Shown in pieces: positions 59,249-64,000 of a stretch of 64,000 bases of DNA (positions within the stretch are counted from its first letter, which is position 1; each line of letters starts with the position of its first letter). Both the position numbers and the translations under genes were made by a program. Below the pieces are notes generated by a model. The model was not told the origin of the DNA. It did not search any database and saw only the letters and a list, made by a program, of their open reading frames with translations. This DNA comes from Allacma fusca (Eukaryota; Arthropoda; Collembola; Symphypleona; Sminthuridae): contig OX359250.1 of NCBI GenBank assembly GCA_947179485.1, positions 34,936,783 through 35,000,782 of the forward strand. The letters are read 5' to 3'.

Positions 59249-59832
59249 TGAGAGAGAATGAAATAGAATAAGTATAGAATAAGCATGAAGAATAAGAAAG
59301 AGGGGCATGTTGAGAAGAGGAGCGAGTGACCGTTAGAAAAGACGGCACGAGCGAGAGAGAAGACGCTAACTCGGAAGTTAGTGTAGGAGGTGAGACGGAA
59401 GCGATCGGACATGATCGGAAGTACTTGTAGGTAAATAGAGAGGGAATGGAAGCAAGCGTGACTAAGTGAAATAATTATAGAAAGAGAATAGGAATTTTAG
59501 AAATAAGTTTATAAAATAAGTTTGATAAATAGAAATAAGTTTGAGTTTGGAATCGAATTATTAATAGTGAATAAAAGTCGAGAATGGACATTAAAACTGA
59601 AAGACAAGTGTGAAGTGTTTTGGGATTATTTTAGAAAGAATAAATAAAGTTAAGAAAGAGATTGGAGATGAGTTCTCTCCCACCGTAGGACTCCTCGGAG
59701 TCAGCCTCTCATGGCTAAAGCAGAGTGCTCATTGAGATTTACACCCTAATTAATTAAAGAAAGAAGCGGATCATTAAGATCCATAATTAAAAGTGTAATA
59801 AATAATAAAGACTCATAAACCAAATCGTTTCA
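59249..59832 (+). mobile_element. 5' LTR of a Ty3/Gypsy retrotransposon
   Basis: Starts TGAGAGAGAATGAAAT exactly where homology to the dispersed repeat breaks off, and ends TCGTTTCA, so it has the TG...CA termini of an LTR (584 bp). It includes AATAAATAAAG near 59,640 and AATAATAAAGACTC near 59,801 as candidate polyadenylation signals. The matching 3' LTR is outside the window, so the boundaries rest on the TG/CA ends, the paralogous empty site and the distance to gag. Confidence 0.7.
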
Positions 59833-59852
59833 TGGTGGAGTGTGACCGGACG
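59833..59852 (+). other. Candidate primer-binding site
   Basis: TGGTGGAGTGTGACCGGACG directly follows the LTR terminal CA and begins TGG, complementary to the CCA end of a tRNA. I cannot match the tRNA species from memory. Confidence 0.4.
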
Positions 59853-60327
59853 TTCTGAAGGAGAGAAGGAAGAAAGGACTTCATAATTAACCCAGTGACT
59901 AACTTTTAAAGTGTCAGTTAATTACAAACAGTGACAGTAATTATTGGGAAAATTAATTTCATTAAGGAAAAAGGATTTTTGGTGAAAATGGGGATTTTTG
60001 GATATGGGAAACATGTCATGTACATATATCATGCAATGGAGATTGGAGAAGATGGCCGTTAGGATTTCGACCGTTGAAGAGACGTTCGTACGAGATTTCA
60101 GAAGCGGCATGGTCATCGCACATTCCATTCCGTGCTCCACACATCACGTTATGATCATTGAAAGAAGATGGTGGCTCACTCCTCCTACCTCACAGTTTAT
60201 TGGTTATCAGGAAAGAATTATCCGGACGGTATTGTAAGGCTATTATTTTTACTTGATCATTCCCTATATTGAAGAGTCAGCTTATTATTACCGTATGTTG
60301 AAAGAAAAAAAATTATCCGTTAAGAAA
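59853..60327 (+). other. Untranslated leader of the retrotransposon
   Basis: About 475 bp between the candidate primer-binding site and the gag start. Short open frames on both strands here look like noise. Expected to contain the packaging signal, which cannot be recognised by eye. Confidence 0.5.
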
Positions 60328-61890
60328 ATGGCTACTACTATAGAAGAGTTAGCTGCAGAATTAGCAGAGTTGAGAAGAATTAATGAAGAAATGAGAAGAG
60401 TAAATGAAAACATTAGAAAAGATAATGCAGAAATGAGACAAATTAATGAAAATTTGACAAGAGAAATTCAGGATATGTATCAGAACCATAATGAAAATGA
60501 GAATAATGAAGAATATGAGGATTTTTATCGTGATATGGAAATGGAAAATGAGGAGGAAGTACTTAATGAAAATTTTGAGGAGAATAATCGTATGGAGGAA
60601 ACTGAGACAGAATTATTCAGACTAAGGAGAGAATTACAAGAAATTCACAAGCGTAAACGACAGAATAACCAGGAAGAAGATGAATTTGTGAGAAGTTGCA
60701 AAATTGCAAAAACTAAGGCAGACTTTGAAGCTAGGAAATTTAGCAACCTGAAATTAAACATAGGACCCTACATGTCTACAATTAATTCAGAAACTTGGAT
60801 TTTGAGATTGGAAGCAGGAAGAATTCAACACGAAATTACTTGGAAGTATTTCTTAGGGGCAATGAGATATTTTTTCGCAGAATCACAGGATGCAAATGTT
60901 AGAATGTGGTTCATTAGGAAAGAAGTTTTATTAGTCAAAAGTCTCGAAAAAGCAATAAATGAAGATCAGAAAGAAATGGTTTGGAAACAATTTCGTCAAC
61001 AATTTATTGATCAGTATGACCCTAAAGTCAGTGCAGCTCAGGCTGAAGATAAATATGAAGCATTTAATTTGAAAGAGGATATGTCAGCTAATGACTTTGT
61101 GACACAAGTACAGGATATTTTGCTGGAAATGAAACCAGACATGGAAAGTGAAGAATTGGTAAATAAGATGCACCGTAAATTACCTAAGGGGATTCGAGTA
61201 CAAATTATGGGAGAAAAATTGAAGTCCGTACCGAGATTTCAGCAGAGATTATTAGAAGTTTTGGATGCTGAGAAAAATAGCAAACTGGAACTCAACAACA
61301 ACAAGGAGGACCAGGAAAAGGACAAAACAACTAAGCAGGAATCTAAATCATTATCGATGGCTTTAGAACCAATTAAAGAAAGTTTAGAAAAGAAAGAGGA
61401 TTCTATTAGGATTATGCAATTTAATGGTAATTGTAATTTTTGTTCCAAGTTTGGCCACAAGGAAAAGGATTGCTGGACCAAACAAAAGAAAAATGTTCCT
61501 ACGTCATTCAGAGGACGGATTAGAGGAGGAATTAATAAATTTCAAAGGGAAAATGGCCGAGGACAAGGGTTTAGAGGAAATTTCCGAGGTCGAGGATTTG
61601 GTCAAGGATTTGGACAAGGATTTGGTCAAGGGTTCAGAGGAAATAACCGAGGTCGAGGTTACGCCAATTACCGAGGTAACCCCAATTTCTCTAATAATAA
61701 CAATAGGGACAAACCAAAGTCAGTTAGGACCCTAGTAGAGAACCTGACGGAACAATTTGAGAAGAGGACTCAAAATCTACAACAACATATGCCTCAACAA
61801 AACTACATGGCTTATCCAACAATGGCACCAATGCCATTTCCAACATTTACTCACCCACAACAACAACAGCAACAACCACCGGGAAACTAA
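60328..61890 (+). CDS. gag: Ty3/Gypsy gag polyprotein
   Basis: I choose the ATG at 60,328 (AAAATGGCT; MATTIEELAAELAEL), giving 520 residues. An upstream in-frame ATG-like start at 60,253 is a TTG. Residues 1-60 form a strong coiled coil (repeats of RRINEEM and REIQDMYQ), followed by an acidic linker. Residues about 140-345 resemble the retrotransposon gag capsid region (WILRLEAGRIQHEITWKYFL, FRQQFIDQYDP, KLPKGIRVQIMGEKL). A CCHC zinc knuckle, CNFCSKFGHKEKDC, lies at residues 369-382, followed by RG/FGQGF repeats and a Gln-rich tail, all nucleic-acid binding. Gag forms the virus-like particle that packages the RNA. The frame is intact and ends at TAA 61,888-61,890, just after a slippery site. 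Confidence 0.92.
   Translation: MATTIEELAAELAELRRINEEMRRVNENIRKDNAEMRQINENLTREIQDMYQNHNENENNEEYEDFYRDMEMENEEEVLNENFEENNRMEETETELFRLRRELQEIHKRKRQNNQEEDEFVRSCKIAKTKADFEARKFSNLKLNIGPYMSTINSETWILRLEAGRIQHEITWKYFLGAMRYFFAESQDANVRMWFIRKEVLLVKSLEKAINEDQKEMVWKQFRQQFIDQYDPKVSAAQAEDKYEAFNLKEDMSANDFVTQVQDILLEMKPDMESEELVNKMHRKLPKGIRVQIMGEKLKSVPRFQQRLLEVLDAEKNSKLELNNNKEDQEKDKTTKQESKSLSMALEPIKESLEKKEDSIRIMQFNGNCNFCSKFGHKEKDCWTKQKKNVPTSFRGRIRGGINKFQRENGRGQGFRGNFRGRGFGQGFGQGFGQGFRGNNRGRGYANYRGNPNFSNNNNRDKPKSVRTLVENLTEQFEKRTQNLQQHMPQQNYMAYPTMAPMPFPTFTHPQQQQQQPPGN
61881..61887 (+). promoter_or_regulatory. -1 ribosomal frameshift site GGGAAAC
   Basis: The heptamer is in the required register for gag (G GGA AAC), and the next codon is the gag stop TAA. 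Slipping back one base reads CTA ATA AGT and enters the pol frame, which is open from there. G GGA AAC is an established functional slippery heptamer. A weak stem (ACTGA/TCAGT, about 61,916-61,931) lies somewhat far downstream. Confidence 0.85.
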
Positions 61891-64000
61891 TAAGTATTTC
61901 GTTACGGGAAAGAAAGACTGAACAGCCTCAGTATAATCATCAAGAGAATAACAATTTTCAAAAATATTCATTGAAAGAAGATACAGGCCCGAATCATAAA
62001 TTACAGCCCGTAGTGATTTGTAATTTGGAAGATTTAGAAGACGTTGAGGATGAATGGAAGAAAAGTAAAGAGAATCATCAAAGTCAGCAACAAGAAGAAA
62101 GTGATTTTGAAACAGAAGATTCTGAGGATGAATTTGAGAAAGAATTACGACTTATTCCAGACAATTTTAGTGAAACAGAGTCAGTTTTAAAGAAAGAACA
62201 TGATAGACTTAGAGATAGAATTTTAAATTCAGACGATGTAATTATTAATTTAACCCTACTGAACAATATAAAAGTAGAAGCTTTGGTTGATACAGGTGCT
62301 CAAATTTCATGTATATCACCTGCATGTGCATACCATATTCAGAGGAGAAGCCCAAATTCTATTGAAATTAGGAAACATCAAGCTAAACCTTATGGACAGT
62401 TTGTGAAGGGACACAGCTCAAGTTATAGAAAAACAGCAAGAGTATTTTATTTAATAAGTGGAAAGAAACAATTCCAAGATTTTGCTATAATTAAAGACAT
62501 GACAACTATTTTAATATGTGGAATTCATTTTACCAAGAAACATAAGGCTAATATTGACATGGAGAAAGAACAAGTTACTCTAAGACCACAACAAGATGGA
62601 GGAAAGAAATTACAACCACAAATTGAAAAATTCATTCGAATTACTGACGAATTGGATAATATTTTTGAAACAACCCTAAATGAAGAAGATGACAATCAGA
62701 CTATTTCAAACAAAAAGATTGGAAAGAATACAACAAAGCCTCAAATTAGAAAAGCAAATTATATTTCAACTCATATACCATATGAAGTTATGCCTAGATC
62801 ATTCGAACTAATTGATTTTACCTGTGCAAATATAGAAAATCAGAATAATTCTTACATTAGTTTTGACAGAAAGAATGTACCACCAGGATTATTAATGGGA
62901 AGACCTTTAGTCAATATTCATGAAGGAAAAGCAAGGACTTGGATTTTTAATCCTACAAGGAGAGTCATTCATTTGCCAAAAGTAAGATACTTAGGAACTT
63001 ACGAGAAAATTCAAAAAGAAGCTATACAAGCAGAAGCTGATGAATTACAAAACAGACTACCCAAAATTAACATAGAAAGCAAACCATTCAAATTTGAAGA
63101 CTTAACTACCGCTAACAATTTGGACGAAAATCAAAAGAAAATTTTACTACAAGCAGTAAATTCCTACAGACATCTATATGCTGTAACAGAGGAAGAATTA
63201 GAAAAATTAAATTACAGACCAGTACATATAAACACTGGAAATCAACCACCGATTTACAGACCACAATGGCCCGCATCTCATATGGAAAGAGAAGAATTGA
63301 AAAGACAAACAGACAGAATGCTAGCCCTTGGAATCATCGAACCTAGCAGTTCACCCTATAACAGCCCAGTTCTACTAGTGAAGAAAGCAAATGGGACATT
63401 GAGATTTTGCTTGGACCTAAGAGAATTGAATAAACAAGTTGTTCAAAATACCTATTTCCTATCTAAAATAAATGAATTAGCATCAAATCTACATGGATCA
63501 TGTTGGTTCATTACACTGGATTGCATGCAAGGATTTTTGCAAAGGGAATTAGATGAAAGTTCAAGACAGAAGACAAGTTTCACGATACCATCAGGAGGAA
63601 AATACCAATACACCAGGCTACCCTATGGATGCATTAACAGCCCTGCAGAATTTCAGATGATGATGGACGACATTTTGGGAAATTTGAAGTATAAATTAGT
63701 CCTGGTCTACGTAGATGATATTCTTGTATTTGCCGGAACATTTGAAGAACTAATTAGAAGATTTATAATGGTTATGGAAAGATGTGCTAAATTTAATTTG
63801 AAATTTAATTTAAAGAAATGTAAATTCGCATTTAATGAATTAATTTATTTGGGAGATATAATTGGGATTCATGGAAGAATAATTAACCCTAACAAGATAC
63901 AAGCTATTACAAAATTTTTAAGACCACAGAAAATTAAAGATGTCAGATCATTTATTGGAATGACAGATTTTTTCCGAAAATACATCAAGAATTATGCAGA
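61887..64000 (+). CDS. pol: Ty3/Gypsy pol polyprotein, 5' part (protease and reverse transcriptase)
   Basis: Open in one frame from the frameshift site to the window end, with no stop. After a charged linker, the aspartic protease active site is ALVDTGAQIS (Asp at 62,289). The reverse transcriptase starts near 63,200 with YRPVHI and IYRPQWPAS, then RMLALGIIEPSSSPYNSPV, RFCLDLRELNKQ, FITLDCMQGF, YTRLPYGCINSPAEFQ and the active site LVYVDDILVF (YVDD at 63,708-63,719), then KFNLKFNLKKCKF and YLGDIIG. Motif order and wording are Ty3/Gypsy rather than Copia or BEL. RNase H, integrase and any env lie beyond the window. It copies the element RNA into DNA after synthesis as a Gag-Pol fusion. It looks undamaged. 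Confidence 0.92.

Overview
This is a eukaryotic, AT-rich, repeat-dominated window, most likely from an arthropod and probably an insect. The case rests on short GT-AG introns (about 50-130 bp), a PIF/Harbinger transposon whose second gene encodes a MADF-type DNA-binding protein, a Ty3/Gypsy retrotransposon and many hAT-like elements. The species cannot be named from the sequence. I found no recognisable host housekeeping gene, rRNA, tRNA or CRISPR array. Almost everything is satellite DNA or mobile elements.

Layout: (1) 1-18,717 is a satellite field built on a 27-bp unit: a 12-bp perfect palindrome (AAAATGCATTTT or AAATTGCAATTT) plus a 15-bp spacer (GAAACTGNAAAACTG). It carries nested higher-order duplications (702 bp, 2,018 bp, about 4.17 kb, 1,150 bp). 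Two nearly identical copies of a foreign segment, which looks like the 5' part of a LINE ORF1, lie inside it. Toward the right the unit becomes 28 bp. (2) 18,718-21,500 holds dispersed repeats. (3) 21,532-24,992 is a transposase-like gene with a putative small first exon, a roughly 750-codon open frame and a C-terminal domain split off by a frameshift. (4) 25,000-59,248 is a mosaic of old, degenerate dispersed repeats. Younger DNA transposons have been inserted into it, and many of their boundaries can be fixed to the base from terminal inverted repeats, target-site duplications and paralogous empty sites. They are hAT-like elements with 8-bp duplications at 32,085, 35,803, 37,229, 41,443 (with another nested inside at 42,309), 46,729 and 50,617, a similar element at 55,397, a TTA-flanked MITE at 29,850, and a complete, apparently intact PIF/Harbinger element at 51,455-54,926. 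(5) 59,249-64,000 is the 5' part of a Ty3/Gypsy retrotransposon: LTR, gag, a canonical -1 frameshift site directly before the gag stop, and pol with protease and reverse transcriptase running off the window.

Gene interplay is that of mobile elements. The Harbinger element encodes two convergent genes, a DDE transposase and a MADF protein, which normally act together. The Ty3 gag and pol are joined by programmed frameshifting. The most unusual theme is that nearly every short TIR element here carries its own short motif repeated in subterminal arrays, and the large satellite likewise consists of a short palindromic word repeated many times. Many long open frames in the satellite are by-products of a stop-poor unit whose length is divisible by three.
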